Origin: Agromyces bracchium
GTDB taxonomy: Bacteria > Actinomycetota > Actinomycetes > Actinomycetales > Microbacteriaceae
Direction of reading: 5' to 3'
NCBI RefSeq assembly: GCF_009709675.1
Contig: NZ_WMLB01000025.1
Location: forward strand, 288,305 to 352,304
DNA: 64,000 nucleotides
Shown here: one piece after another, positions 9,676 through 18,438 of the stretch
How positions within the stretch are numbered: position 1 is the stretch's first letter
How the letters are laid out: each line of letters starts with the position of its first letter
Notes under the pieces: generated by a model
Told to the model about the DNA's origin: nothing
Database searches by the model: none
Seen by the model: only the letters and a program-made list of their open reading frames with translations
Program-made: the position numbers and the translations under genes

Positions 9676-10643
9676 GGATCCCATCCGCTCGTGTCGACGG
9701 GCGCCCCGTCGAGCGTGAGTCGCCCCGCGTCGCCGTTCGCGACGCCGATCACCTCGAACGGCGCAGGGGGCACGGTCCCGGGCGGGAACGCGGCGAGCAG
9801 GCCGTGGTCCTCCGCGCCGGCGAGTGCCGTCAGCGGGTCCGAGCCGAGCGCAGCGGCGCGGAAGTCGAGCCCGACCCCGCTGGCCTCGGCGAGGCGCCGC
9901 GCGTCGCGCGCGAGCCCGTCGCTCACGTCGAGCATCGCGGTCGCGCCGGCCTCGGCGGCGACCACCCCGGCCGACACCGGCGGCGAGGGCGCGAGCTGTG
10001 CGCCGACGAGGTGCGGATGCCGCGCCCGGGCCAGGTCGGCGAGGCCCGCGTCGGGTTCGCCGTCGGCGTCGCGCGCCTCGGCGAAGAGGAGCTTGAGCCC
10101 GCGTGCCGCGTCGCCGCGAGCCCCGGCGTGGGCGAGGAGGTCGCCCGGTCGCGCCCCCGAACGCAGGACCGGCGCCCGCCCGTCGAGGTCGCCGAACGCG
10201 GTCACCGCGATCGTGAGCACCGATGACGCCGACAGGTCGCCGCCCACCACCCCGGCGCCCGGGGCGAGTGCGGCGAGACCATCGCGCAACCCGTCGGCGA
10301 TGCCCTCGAGCAGGGCGACGCCCGTGGTCGGCGGCGCGGCGATCGAGACGACGAGCGCCGTCGGCCGCGCGCCCATCGCCGCGACGTCCGTGAGGTTGGT
10401 GGCGGCCGCCTTCCAGCCGAGATCGTGCGGGCGCGACCACGCGAGCCGGAAGTCGGGGCCGTGGACCATGAGGTCGGTCGTGACCACGAACCGGCCGTCG
10501 GGGGCCGCCACGACGGCCGCGTCGTCGCCCGCGCCGAGGAGCGCCGCGTCGCCCGGCTCGAGACGCGGCAGGATGCGGCGCAGCACCGCGCTCTCGCCGA
10601 GCTCCCCGATCGTGGGCGACGGCTCGCGTGCAGGCTGCTCCAT
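9645..10643 (-). CDS. thiL: Thiamine-monophosphate kinase
   Basis: A 332-residue enzyme that phosphorylates thiamine monophosphate to the active diphosphate. Family features are the N-terminal LGAGDDAAVVA metal/ATP loop, VVTTDLMVHGPDFR, GWKAAATNLTDVAAMGARP and GGDLSASS, with MLDVSDGLARDA in the C-terminal half. Length is normal. The ATG at 10643 follows GGGAG, but a TACCGT box 7 bases before the ATG also allows a leaderless message. It is divergent from the DUF3515 gene, with only 25 bases between starts. Confidence 0.92.
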   Translation of the reverse strand: MEQPAREPSPTIGELGESAVLRRILPRLEPGDAALLGAGDDAAVVAAPDGRFVVTTDLMVHGPDFRLAWSRPHDLGWKAAATNLTDVAAMGARPTALVVSIAAPPTTGVALLEGIADGLRDGLAALAPGAGVVGGDLSASSVLTIAVTAFGDLDGRAPVLRSGARPGDLLAHAGARGDAARGLKLLFAEARDADGEPDAGLADLARARHPHLVGAQLAPSPPVSAGVVAAEAGATAMLDVSDGLARDARRLAEASGVGLDFRAAALGSDPLTALAGAEDHGLLAAFPPGTVPPAPFEVIGVANGDAGRLTLDGAPVDTSGWDPYSGWDGAAG

Positions 10644-10650
10644 GGCTCCC

Positions 10651-10660
10651 ACGGTAGCCT
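10651..10660. promoter_or_regulatory. Overlapping divergent -10 boxes (thiL minus, DUF3515 plus)
   Basis: Minus-strand TACCGT (10656-10651) lies 7 bases from the thiL ATG, and plus-strand TAGCCT (10655-10660) lies 8 bases from the DUF3515 ATG. They share the central TA, so one melting site could serve both directions. No separate -35 boxes are evident. Confidence 0.45.
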
Positions 10661-10668
10661 GATCGACG

Positions 10669-11199
10669 ATGTCGACTCCCCCGTCAGGCCGCCCCCGGCG
10701 CCGCCGCGCGCGCCTGCTCGCCGCGGCCCTCGTCGCCGCCACGGCCGTTCCGCTCCTCGCCGCCTGCAGCCAGCCGGTCCCGTTCGATCCGGCTCCGGAT
10801 GCCGCCGACGCCGACTGCGCGTCGGTCGTGGTGCGACTGCCCGACCAGGTCGCCGGGCTCGACGCCCGCGAGACGACCGCGCAGGGCACGGGCGCATGGG
10901 GTTCGCCGGCCGCCGTGCTGCTGCGCTGCGGCGTCGAACCCCCCGGGCCGACGACGTTGCGCTGCGTGAGCGTCGACGACGTCGACTGGATCATCGACGA
11001 ATCCGACGCGCCGACCTACCGCTTCGTGACCTACGGCCGCACCCCGGCCGTCGAGGTCGTCGTCGACAACGACGCGGTCGCCGGATCGACGGCCATCGCC
11101 GACCTCTCCGGCGCGGTCGCGGCGATCCCCGCCGACGGCGGGTGCACCGACCTCGAGGAGCTCGCGCCCGCCACCGGCGAGGCGACGGACGCCGGCTGA
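10669..11199 (+). CDS. DUF3515 family lipoprotein
   Basis: A 176-residue actinobacterial protein of the DUF3515 family. A twin-arginine-rich N-terminus (RPRRRRARLL) leads into a hydrophobic stretch ending in the lipobox LLAAC, so it is probably an envelope lipoprotein anchored at Cys33. The mature part has four cysteines that could form disulfides (for example CASVV, LLRCG, LRCVS, GGCTD). The location next to thiL is common in related genomes. The function is unknown. Confidence 0.8.
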   Translation: MSTPPSGRPRRRRARLLAAALVAATAVPLLAACSQPVPFDPAPDAADADCASVVVRLPDQVAGLDARETTAQGTGAWGSPAAVLLRCGVEPPGPTTLRCVSVDDVDWIIDESDAPTYRFVTYGRTPAVEVVVDNDAVAGSTAIADLSGAVAAIPADGGCTDLEELAPATGEATDAG

Positions 11200-11203
11200 G
11201 TCC

Positions 11204-11246
11204 GCGGCCCGCGGGCCGGGCCGCGCGGGCGCCGTGCGCCGCCCGC
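11204..11246. terminator. Tandem GC hairpins between convergent genes
   Basis: Two perfect hairpins lie between the DUF3515 stop and the ddl stop: GCGGCCC/GGGCCGC at 11204-11224 and GCGGGCG/CGCCCGC at 11225-11246. No T-tract follows, as is usual for GC-rich actinobacteria. Confidence 0.5.
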
Positions 11247-11251
11247 AGGCG

Positions 11252-12352
11252 TCAGCCGACGCGCACGCCCCGCGCCATCCCGACCCGGATGAGCTCGTCG
11301 ATCAGCTCGGGGTAGCTCACGCCCGACTCCTGCCAGCAGCGCGGGAACATCGAGATCGGCGTGAATCCCGGCATCGTGTTGAGCTCGTTCACGATGAAGC
11401 CCTCGTCCGTGAGGAAGAAGTCCACGCGCGCGAGGCCCTCGGCCCCGATCGCGTCGAACGCGCGGATCGCGAGGTCGCGCATCTCCTCCAGCCGCCCGTC
11501 GCCGAGGTCGGCCGGGCACACGAGGTCGACGCCCGGCGCGTCGAGGTACTTCGCCGCGAAGTCGTAGAACCCGTCGCCGGTGAGCACGATCTCGCCCGCG
11601 ACCGAGGCGCGCGGGCGCTCGCCCGGCGCGCCGCCGAGCACGCCGATCTCGACCTCGCGCCCGATCACGGCGGACTCGACGAGCACGGTGTCGTCCTCGG
11701 CGAACGCGACCTCGAGGGCCGCGTCGAGCTGCGAGGCATCCGCCACCTTGCTGACGCCGACGCTCGAGCCGGCGCGCGCCGGCTTCACGAACTGGGGCAG
11801 GCCGAGGGATGCCGCGTCCGCGCGCACCGCGGCCGGGTCGTCCGCCCACTGCCGTGACGTCACGGTGCGCCACGGCGCGACCGGGATGCCGGCGGCCGCG
11901 AGCGCCGTCTTCGTGAAGTGCTTGTGCATGCCGAGCGCGCTCGCGAGCACGCCCGAGCCGACGTACGGGAGGCCGACGAGCTCGAACAGGCCCTGGATCG
12001 TGCCGTCCTCGCCGAACGGGCCGTGCAGGATCGGGAAGACGAGGTCGACCTCGCCGAGCGAGGCCTCCTCGCCGCTCGCCGTCACGACGTGCAGCTCGCG
12101 GGAGGCCGCCGACTGCGGCCAGCGCACGCGCGTGCCGTTGTCGTGGACCTCGGGCAGGTGCTCCGGATCGAGCCGGAAGCGATCGGGGTCGTCGGCCTCG
12201 AGCACGAACGCGCCCTCGCGCGTGATCCCGACCGGGATCAGCTCGTAGCGGTCACGGTCGATCGCCCGGAGCACTCCCGCCGCCGTGGCGCAGCTGATCG
12301 AATGCTCGCTGGAGCGCCCGCCGAAGAGCAGAACCACCCTGAGCTTGTCCAT
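11252..12352 (-). CDS. ddl: D-alanine--D-alanine ligase
   Basis: A 366-residue ATP-grasp ligase that makes the D-Ala-D-Ala dipeptide for peptidoglycan. The start VVLLFGGRSSEHSISCATA, the substrate loop ILHGPFGEDGTIQGLFELVGLPYVGSG (split in family descriptions as the HGxxGEDG motif), QFVKPARAGSSVGVSK and the C-terminal VNELNTMPGFTPISMFP are all diagnostic. The first 101 bases are also read as the 3' end of gpsA in another frame. The ATG is well placed against family members, so the overlap looks real. It is the last gene of the leuC-ddl run. Confidence 0.94.
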   Translation of the reverse strand: MDKLRVVLLFGGRSSEHSISCATAAGVLRAIDRDRYELIPVGITREGAFVLEADDPDRFRLDPEHLPEVHDNGTRVRWPQSAASRELHVVTASGEEASLGEVDLVFPILHGPFGEDGTIQGLFELVGLPYVGSGVLASALGMHKHFTKTALAAAGIPVAPWRTVTSRQWADDPAAVRADAASLGLPQFVKPARAGSSVGVSKVADASQLDAALEVAFAEDDTVLVESAVIGREVEIGVLGGAPGERPRASVAGEIVLTGDGFYDFAAKYLDAPGVDLVCPADLGDGRLEEMRDLAIRAFDAIGAEGLARVDFFLTDEGFIVNELNTMPGFTPISMFPRCWQESGVSYPELIDELIRVGMARGVRVG

Positions 12353-13385
12353 CCATCGTCCTTTCGCCCTGCGGCTCGTCGTCGGTCGTGAGGTGCGGCG
12401 CGATGTCCTTGGGTGCGAGCGTTCCGGCGAGCACCTGCCGGACCTGCTCGACGATGGGCATCTCGACGCCCTTGGCGCGCGCCAGTTCGAGGATCGGGCC
12501 GACGGATGCGAGCCCCTCGGTGGTCTGCTGCATCTGGTTGACGACCTCGGGCAGCTTGTAGCCCTGGCCGAGCAGGCGCCCGGCGGTGTTGTTGCGCGAC
12601 AGCGGCGACTGGCAGGTCGCGATGAGGTCGCCGAGGCCGGCGAGCCCGGAGAGCGTGTCGCGGTGCGCGCCGTAGGCGACCGCGAAGTCGGTCATCTCGA
12701 CGAGGCCCCGCGTGATGATCGAGGCCTTGGTGTTCTCGCCGTAGCCGGCGCCGTCGACGATGCCGATCGCGACCGCGATGAGGTTCTTCAGGACCCCGCC
12801 GAACTCGGTGCCGATGACGTCGGTGTTCACGAACGAGTGGAAGTACCGGTTGCGGGAGACGGAGGCCACCGACTGCGCGGTCTCGAGGCTCGCCGACGAG
12901 ACCACGGCCGCGGTCGGCTGCTCCTTCGCGATCTCGAGGGCGAGGTTCGGCCCGGAGATCACCGCGATCTTCGACTCGGAGATCGGCAGGACCTCGGCGA
13001 TGACCTCGCTCATGCGGTGGCCCGTGGTCTTCTCCACGCCCTTCATGAGCGAGACGATCGTCGCCTCGGCGTGCAGGTGCGGCTCGGCGGCGATGAGGTT
13101 CTGGCGGAGCGTCTGGCTCGGCACGCTGATGTAGACCTGCTCGGCGCCGGCGAGCGCGAGGTCGAGCCGGCTCGTCGCGCGCAGCCCGATCGGCAGGTTG
13201 ATGCCCGGGAGGTAATCGCTGTTGCGCTTGGCCTCCTGGATCTCGCGCGCGAGCTCGGGGCGCCTGGCCCACAGCATGACGTCGGCGCCGCCGTCGGCGA
13301 GGATCTTCGCGAACGTGGTGCCCCAGCTGCCTGCGCCGAGCACGGCGACGCGCTTGCCCGGCGGGCGGCGTCCGGCCCTAGCCAT
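12252..13385 (-). CDS. gpsA: Glycerol-3-phosphate dehydrogenase [NAD(P)+]
   Basis: A 377-residue enzyme that reduces dihydroxyacetone phosphate to sn-glycerol 3-phosphate for phospholipid synthesis. The Rossmann loop is VLGAGSWGTTFA; MKGVEK, ISGPNLALEI and the catalytic-lysine region GGVLKNLIAVAIGI with GYGENTKASIITRG follow. The conserved fold ends near APHLTTDDE (about residue 340). The last 33 residues are a basic tail encoded entirely inside ddl. It overlaps the upstream plsC stop by 8 bases and sits logically beside that acyltransferase. Confidence 0.93.
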   Translation of the reverse strand: MARAGRRPPGKRVAVLGAGSWGTTFAKILADGGADVMLWARRPELAREIQEAKRNSDYLPGINLPIGLRATSRLDLALAGAEQVYISVPSQTLRQNLIAAEPHLHAEATIVSLMKGVEKTTGHRMSEVIAEVLPISESKIAVISGPNLALEIAKEQPTAAVVSSASLETAQSVASVSRNRYFHSFVNTDVIGTEFGGVLKNLIAVAIGIVDGAGYGENTKASIITRGLVEMTDFAVAYGAHRDTLSGLAGLGDLIATCQSPLSRNNTAGRLLGQGYKLPEVVNQMQQTTEGLASVGPILELARAKGVEMPIVEQVRQVLAGTLAPKDIAPHLTTDDEPQGERTMDGQAQGGSALRRALQRAFDQLRHGGGSAPGDRP

Positions 13386-14154
13386 CGAGGCGCCCCGTCT
13401 CCTTCTGGCCGTGCTTGGCGGGATCCCATCGCTCGGCCGGAGGCTGCTCGCCGCGCAGCTCGCCGACGAGCGCGGCGATCGCGTTCATCAGGTCGTTCGT
13501 GGCCGCGAGGAGCGTCGCCTGGTCGAGCGGCTTGCCCTCGTAGGCCGACAGGTCGAGCGGCTCGCCGATGACGACGTCGACGGTCTTCCGCGGGAAGAAG
13601 CTGACCTTCTTCGCGTACCGCGGCATGATCTGCTGCGTGCCCCAGTGGGCGGCGGGCACGACCGGGATACCGCGCTCGAGCGCGATGCGCACCGCACCCG
13701 TCTTGCCGCGCATCGGCCACATGTCGGGGTCGCGCGTGAGCGAACCCTCGGGGTAGACGATGACCATGCGGCCCTTCTCGACGAGTTCCTCCGCGGCGCG
13801 GATCGCGGCGTGGCTGCTGCTGCCTGCGCGCTCGACGGGGATCTGGCCGGACGTGCGCAGGAACCAGCCGAGCACGGGGTTCTTGAACAGCGACGCCTTC
13901 GCCATGAAGCGAGGGAGCCGACCGAGGTGCCACGAGGCGACGCCCATCACGAGCGGGTCGATCTCGCTGTAGTGGTTCGGCGACAGCACGAAGGCGCCGG
14001 CCTGCGGCATCCGCTCGGGGTGGTGGAATCGGTACTTCACGCCGAGGCTCCACAGCGGGAGGATCAGGGCGGCGAGCACCCAGAAGAACGACGGGCGGCG
14101 CTTCTCGGCGCCGGGCTTCACTGCGGGCACGGCGGAGGGGTCACGGTGGGGCAC
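13378..14154 (-). CDS. plsC: 1-acyl-sn-glycerol-3-phosphate acyltransferase (PlsC family)
   Basis: A 258-residue membrane-associated acyltransferase of phospholipid synthesis. A hydrophobic segment (FFWVLAALILPLWSLGV, about 23-39) precedes the catalytic NHYSEID (NHx4D type) and the phosphate-binding YPEGSLTRD. The start is GTG at 14154, seven bases after the murA stop. Position between murA and gpsA fits a lipid and wall precursor operon. Exact acyl preference cannot be told. Confidence 0.87.
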   Translation of the reverse strand: MPHRDPSAVPAVKPGAEKRRPSFFWVLAALILPLWSLGVKYRFHHPERMPQAGAFVLSPNHYSEIDPLVMGVASWHLGRLPRFMAKASLFKNPVLGWFLRTSGQIPVERAGSSSHAAIRAAEELVEKGRMVIVYPEGSLTRDPDMWPMRGKTGAVRIALERGIPVVPAAHWGTQQIMPRYAKKVSFFPRKTVDVVIGEPLDLSAYEGKPLDQATLLAATNDLMNAIAALVGELRGEQPPAERWDPAKHGQKETGRLDG

Positions 14155-14161
14155 TGACCCA

Positions 14162-15532
14162 TTATCCTTCGAGCGCGAAGTCCGCTCCGAGCAGCTCCAG
14201 CTTGGTGATGAAGTTCTCGTAGCCGCGCGCGATGATCCCGACGTTCGACACCGTCGAGCGCCCCTCGGCGGTGAGCGCCGCGATGAGGTGGCTGAAGCCG
14301 CCGCGCAGGTCGGGCACCTCGATGTCGGCGCCGCGCAGCTGCGAGGGACCGGAGATCACCGCGGAGTGCTTGAAGTTGCGCTGGCCGAACCGGCACGGGC
14401 GCCCGCCCAGGCACTCCTTGTGCACGTCGATCGATGCGCCCATCTCGACGAGCGCGTCGACGAAGCCGAAGCGCTGCTCGTAGACGGTCTCGTGGACGAT
14501 GGAGACGCCCTTGGCCTTGGTGAGCGCCACGACGAGCGGCTGCTGCCAGTCGGTCATGAAGCCGGGGTGCACGTCGGTCTCGATGATGACCGGCTTCAGC
14601 TCGCCGCCGGGGTGGTAGAAGCGGATGCCGTCGTCCTCGATCTCGAACGCGCCGCCGACCTTGCGGAAGATGTTGAGGAAGGTGAGCATCTCGGGCTGGC
14701 GGGCCCCGCCGACGAAGATGTCTCCCTCGGTCGCGAGCGCGGCCGCGGCCCAGCTCGCCGCCTCGTTGCGGTCGAAGAGCGCGCGGTGCGAGTAGCCCTG
14801 CAGGCGCTCGACGCCCTCGATGCGGATCACCCGGTCGGTGTCGACCGTGATGATGGCGCCCATCTTCTGCAGGATGTTGATGAGGTCCATGATCTCGGGC
14901 TCGATCGCCGCGCCCGTGAGCTCGGTGATGCCCTCGGCGAGCACGGCGGTGAGCAGCACCTGCTCGGTCGCGCCGACGCTCGGGTAGGGCAGCGACACCT
15001 TGGCGCCCTTCAGGCCGTCGGGCGCCGACATGCGGATGCCGCTCGGCAGCTTCTCGACGATCGCACCGAAGTTGCGCAGCACCTCGAGGTGGTAGTCGAT
15101 CGGCCGGTCGCCGATGCGGCAGCCGCCGAGGTCGGGGATGAACGCCTCGCCGAGGCGGTGCAGCAGCGGCCCGCAGAAGAGGATCGGGATGCGGCTCGAG
15201 CCCGCGTGCGCGTCGATGTCGGCCATGTGCGCCGACTCGACCGCGGCCGGGTCGAGGACGAGGTCGCCCGGCTCGGGGCCCTCGGTCACGGTCACGCCGT
15301 GGACCTCGAGGAGCCCGCGCACGATGCGGACGTCGCTGATGTTCGGCACGTCCTTCAGGAGGCTCGGCGTGTCGCCGAGGATCGCCGCGACCATCGCCTT
15401 GGTGACGAGGTTCTTGGCGCCCTTCAACTCGATCCGACCGCGAAGCGGCTTGCCCCCGTTGATCGTGATGCGGTCGACCGGAAGTCCGACCGCCGTGCCG
15501 TGCTGCTTCGCGTCATCCACGAGTGTGTTCAC
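14162..15532 (-). CDS. murA: UDP-N-acetylglucosamine 1-carboxyvinyltransferase
   Basis: A 456-residue enzyme for the first committed step of peptidoglycan synthesis, transferring enolpyruvate from phosphoenolpyruvate. The catalytic loop reads GGCRIGDRPIDYH, so the reactive Cys (fosfomycin target) is present rather than Asp. GAKNLVTKAMVAAIL near the N-terminus and YEQRFGFVDALVEMGA and HLIAALTAEGRS near the end are typical. The GTG at 15532 begins immediately after the leuD stop with no gap, implying translational coupling. Confidence 0.95.
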   Translation of the reverse strand: MNTLVDDAKQHGTAVGLPVDRITINGGKPLRGRIELKGAKNLVTKAMVAAILGDTPSLLKDVPNISDVRIVRGLLEVHGVTVTEGPEPGDLVLDPAAVESAHMADIDAHAGSSRIPILFCGPLLHRLGEAFIPDLGGCRIGDRPIDYHLEVLRNFGAIVEKLPSGIRMSAPDGLKGAKVSLPYPSVGATEQVLLTAVLAEGITELTGAAIEPEIMDLINILQKMGAIITVDTDRVIRIEGVERLQGYSHRALFDRNEAASWAAAALATEGDIFVGGARQPEMLTFLNIFRKVGGAFEIEDDGIRFYHPGGELKPVIIETDVHPGFMTDWQQPLVVALTKAKGVSIVHETVYEQRFGFVDALVEMGASIDVHKECLGGRPCRFGQRNFKHSAVISGPSQLRGADIEVPDLRGGFSHLIAALTAEGRSTVSNVGIIARGYENFITKLELLGADFALEG

Positions 15533-16150
15533 TCAGTTCCCTGTCTCTGCCGGCTCCCTGATGGGGAGCGTCGTCGGCCGCCATCCCGCCCGAGTCGCCT
15601 CGAAGTCGGAGATGGCCTGCTCGTCCCGGAGGGTGAGCCCGATGTCGTCGAGCCCCTCGAGCAGCCTCCACCGAGTGTAGTCATCGATATCGAAGGCGAC
15701 TGTGAGGCTCCCGATGCTCACCGTACGCTCAACCAGATCGACCGTCGCGGCTATTCCCGGCTGGGCCTCGATGGCCTCCCACAGCCGCTCGATGTCCTCG
15801 TACGCGACCTGGGCCGCGAGCAGGCCCTGCTTGCCCGAGTTGCCGCGGAAGATGTCGCCGAAGCGGCTCGACACGACGACCTTGAAGCCGTAGTCGCGGA
15901 GCGCCCACACGGCGTGCTCGCGGCTCGAGCCGGTGCCGAAGTCGGGCCCGGCGATGAGGATCTCGGCGCCGGCGAAAGCCGGCTGGTTGAGCACGAACTC
16001 CGGGTCCTGACGCCACGCGGAGAACAGGGCGTCGTCGAATCCGGTCTTCGTGACGCGCTTCAGGAAGACCGCGGGGATGATCTGGTCGGTGTCGACGTTC
16101 GAGCGGCGCAGCGGGACGGCGACGCCGGTGACGGTGCTGAACTTCTCCAT
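15533..16150 (-). CDS. leuD: 3-isopropylmalate dehydratase small subunit
   Basis: A 205-residue swivel-domain subunit of isopropylmalate isomerase in leucine synthesis, working with LeuC. Recognisable motifs are [35 protein letters not shown] and [18 protein letters not shown]. The ATG at 16150 is two bases after the leuC stop. Length and motif order are normal. Confidence 0.95.
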   Translation of the reverse strand: MEKFSTVTGVAVPLRRSNVDTDQIIPAVFLKRVTKTGFDDALFSAWRQDPEFVLNQPAFAGAEILIAGPDFGTGSSREHAVWALRDYGFKVVVSSRFGDIFRGNSGKQGLLAAQVAYEDIERLWEAIEAQPGIAATVDLVERTVSIGSLTVAFDIDDYTRWRLLEGLDDIGLTLRDEQAISDFEATRAGWRPTTLPIREPAETGN

Positions 16151-16152
16151 GG

Positions 16153-17649
16153 TCAGTTCCCCTCCGCAACGGTGGTCGAGTAGGACGGAACGACCGTGTC
16201 GAGACCCGCGGGTCCATCCTGTTCCAGGTCCCATGGGCTCGAAAGCGTGCCCCGAACGGCGGTCGCGGCCGCGACGAGCGGCGAGACCAGGTGCGTGCGG
16301 CCGCCCTTGCCCTGCCGGCCCTCGAAGTTGCGGTTCGACGTCGACGCGCAGCGCTCGCCCGGGGCGAGCTGGTCGGGGTTCATGCCGAGGCACATCGAGC
16401 AGCCCGCGAAGCGCCACTCGGCGCCGAAGGCCTCGAACACCTTGTCGAGGCCCTCGGCCTCGGCCTCGAGGCGCACGCGCGCCGAGCCGGGAACGACCAT
16501 GACGCGCACGCCCTCTGCCTTTCGGCGGCCCTTGATGATCGACGCGAAGGCCCGCAGGTCTTCGATGCGGCTATTCGTGCACGAGCCCATGAAGACCGCG
16601 TCGACGGGGATCTGCTTGAGCGGCGTGCCGGGCTCCAGGTCCATGTACTCGAGCGCGCGCTCGGCGGCGGCCCGCTCGTGCTGGTCCTCGATCGCCGCCG
16701 GGTCGGGCACGGCCTCGCTGAGCGAGACGCCCTGGCCGGGGTTCGTGCCCCACGTGACGAACGGCTCGAGTGCGCCGGCGTCGATGAACACCTCGGCGTC
16801 GAAGACCGCGCCCTCGTCGGTCGGCAGGGTCTTCCAGTACTCGACCGCCGCGTCCCAGTCGTCGCCCTCCGGCGCGTGGGCGCGGCCCTTCAGGTACGCG
16901 AAGGTCGTCTCGTCGGGCGCGACCATGCCGGCGCGCGCTCCCGCCTCGATCGACATGTTGCAGATCGTCATGCGACCGTCCATCGACAGCGAGCGGATGG
17001 CGCTGCCGCGGTACTCGAGCACGTAGCCCTGCCCGCCGCCGGTGCCGATCTTCGCGATGACCGCGAGGATGATGTCCTTCGCCGTGACGCCGGGGCGGAG
17101 CGAGCCCTCGACCGTGATCGCCATGGTCTTGAAGGGCTTCAGCGGCAGCGTCTGGGTGGCGAGCACGTGCTCGACCTCGCTCGTGCCGATGCCGAACGCC
17201 ATGGCGCCGAAGGCGCCGTGCGTCGAGGTGTGGCTGTCGCCGCAGACGACGGTGATGCCGGGCTGCGTGAGTCCGAGTTGCGGTCCGACGACGTGGACGA
17301 TGCCCTGCTCCTTGTCGCCGAGCGAGTGCAGGCGCACGCCGAACTCGGCGGCGTTGCGCCGGAGGGTCTCGATCTGCGTGCGGCTCGTCGGGTCGGCGAT
17401 GGGCTTGTCGATGTCGAGCGTCGGGGTGTTGTGGTCCTCCGTCGCGATCGTCAGGTCGGGGCGCCGGACCGGGCGCCCGGCCATGCGGAGGCCGTCGAAC
17501 GCCTGCGGGCTCGTCACCTCGTGCACGAGGTGCAGGTCGATGTAGATGAGGTCGGGGGTGCCGTGCTCGCCCTTCTTCACCAGGTGGGCGTCCCAGACCT
17601 TCTCGGCCAGGGTGCGCGGACGCGACGGGATCGGGGTGCTGTCGTTCAT
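16153..17649 (-). CDS. leuC: 3-isopropylmalate dehydratase large subunit
   Basis: A 498-residue aconitase-family subunit that isomerises 2- to 3-isopropylmalate using a [4Fe-4S] cluster. Cluster ligands are seen in [12 protein letters not shown] and [44 protein letters not shown] is conserved. The ATG at 17649 follows a GAAGGAAGACGAACCGC leader. The gene is preceded by a leucine-rich leader peptide and hairpin (17694-17773), suggesting control by leucine supply. Confidence 0.95.
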   Translation of the reverse strand: MNDSTPIPSRPRTLAEKVWDAHLVKKGEHGTPDLIYIDLHLVHEVTSPQAFDGLRMAGRPVRRPDLTIATEDHNTPTLDIDKPIADPTSRTQIETLRRNAAEFGVRLHSLGDKEQGIVHVVGPQLGLTQPGITVVCGDSHTSTHGAFGAMAFGIGTSEVEHVLATQTLPLKPFKTMAITVEGSLRPGVTAKDIILAVIAKIGTGGGQGYVLEYRGSAIRSLSMDGRMTICNMSIEAGARAGMVAPDETTFAYLKGRAHAPEGDDWDAAVEYWKTLPTDEGAVFDAEVFIDAGALEPFVTWGTNPGQGVSLSEAVPDPAAIEDQHERAAAERALEYMDLEPGTPLKQIPVDAVFMGSCTNSRIEDLRAFASIIKGRRKAEGVRVMVVPGSARVRLEAEAEGLDKVFEAFGAEWRFAGCSMCLGMNPDQLAPGERCASTSNRNFEGRQGKGGRTHLVSPLVAAATAVRGTLSSPWDLEQDGPAGLDTVVPSYSTTVAEGN

Positions 17650-17693
17650 GCGGTTCGTCTTCCTTCGGGAGGGTGATCGGCCGTCGACGGACT

Positions 17694-17732
17694 CCGCGGC
17701 GGGGAAGGCCTCAGGACTGGGCCCCGCCGCGG
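17694..17732 (-). promoter_or_regulatory. Candidate attenuator hairpin of leuCD
   Basis: A perfect 11-base-pair stem (CCGCGGCGGGG pairs with CCCCGCCGCGG) with a 17-base loop begins inside the last codons of the leader peptide and ends 44 bases before leuC. A ribosome stalled at the three Leu codons would stand upstream of it, whereas one reaching the stop codon would cover its 5' arm. No T-tract follows, and alternative pairings were not computed. Confidence 0.5.
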
Positions 17733-17761
17733 CACCGAAGGAGAAGTCGCCGAGCACGCAT
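17711..17761 (-). CDS. Putative leucine leader peptide of leuCD
   Basis: A 16-codon frame reads [16 protein letters not shown] and stops before leuC. Three consecutive Leu codons are CTT-CTC-CTT; CTT is otherwise rare in this GC-rich sequence. There is no ribosome site, but a TAACCT -10 box sits 6 bases before the ATG, as for leaderless messages. Ribosome-mediated attenuation of branched-chain amino acid genes through such peptides is an established mechanism; its use here is inferred. Confidence 0.55.
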   Translation of the reverse strand: MRARRLLLRCRGGAQS

Positions 17762-17767
17762 GCCGAC

Positions 17768-17773
17768 AGGTTA
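17768..17773 (-). promoter_or_regulatory. -10 element for the leu leader-leuCD transcript
   Basis: TAACCT is followed by six bases and then the leader-peptide ATG. The box overlaps the stop codon of the upstream FHA gene, so the leu operon has its own promoter at the end of that gene. A clear -35 box is lacking. Confidence 0.45.
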
Positions 17774-18400
17774 CACCGACTGCGTGGGAGCCCGTTCCAC
17801 GAGGAAGGCGACGTCGCCGAGCAGGATCACCGCGTCGAGCGGCGCCTCGGCGGGCACGCCGGGCTCCAGGTCGACGGGCTCCTCGCCTTCGGGCCACACG
17901 CGGACGCCGTTCGTGGAGTCGAGGTCGGTGACGAGCAGCCGGCCGCCCCGAGACTCGAGGAGTGCGTGGGTCTTCGACATCGATCGCGTGTGGTCCGGGA
18001 CGGCCACGACGACGGCGCCCTGGAGCCACGCCGGCGGACTCGGGTCGCGGCCGGCGACGACGCGATCCCGTACCGGGAACTCGATGCCGTCGGCGCTCCG
18101 GAGGCGCCAGGGGCCGGTCGGCGCGGGTCGGGCCGGGGGCTCCGCCTGCGCCGGAGCAGTGGGCGGCGTCGACGGCGGCGCGATCGGCAGCGCTGCCGGC
18201 GGCGCGATCGGCAGCGCCGACGGCGGGCGGATGCCTGGTGGCGGCCGGAACCCGGGGAGCGCCCGCTCGGCCCGTACCGTGCCCTCGGCGCGCACCGCAC
18301 CCTCGGCCTGCTCCGCGCCGCCCGCCTCGCTTCGACGATCCGACGCGGGCACGTCCGGCACGAGCCCCGGCGGGGGCACGATGAAGTCCGGGTCGCTCAC
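17771..18400 (-). CDS. FHA domain protein with Pro-rich linker
   Basis: A 209-residue cytoplasmic protein. The first about 95 residues are an Ala/Pro/Arg-rich low-complexity linker with a repeated ALPIAPP segment (a matching direct repeat of about 27 bases is visible in the DNA near 18180-18215). The C-terminal FHA domain (about 100-205) shows [20 protein letters not shown] and [11 protein letters not shown], the phosphothreonine-binding loops. It probably reads phosphorylation by the kinase at 29375-31108. Start GTG at 18400. It closes the signalling cluster. Confidence 0.82.
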   Translation of the reverse strand: MSDPDFIVPPPGLVPDVPASDRRSEAGGAEQAEGAVRAEGTVRAERALPGFRPPPGIRPPSALPIAPPAALPIAPPSTPPTAPAQAEPPARPAPTGPWRLRSADGIEFPVRDRVVAGRDPSPPAWLQGAVVVAVPDHTRSMSKTHALLESRGGRLLVTDLDSTNGVRVWPEGEEPVDLEPGVPAEAPLDAVILLGDVAFLVERAPTQSV

Positions 18401-18438
18401 GCCCCCACCTTAACCCGCACCGTCGTCGTAACCCGGCG

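Noticed and set aside
9030..10226. Plus-strand start at 9030 with a strong GGAGGAGG at ideal distance
   Set aside because: The frame is out of register with rsmD and encodes Arg-rich sequence without motifs; the rsmD frame from 9043 is clearly the real product.
14288..16183. A 631-codon plus-strand frame across murA and leuD
   Set aside because: Covers two well-identified minus-strand genes and their junction; a reverse-frame artefact of high GC.
17691..18430. CRISPR-like or tandem repeat array near the FHA gene
   Set aside because: The repeated segments encode Pro/Ala-rich linker peptides in frame; there are no regular spacers.
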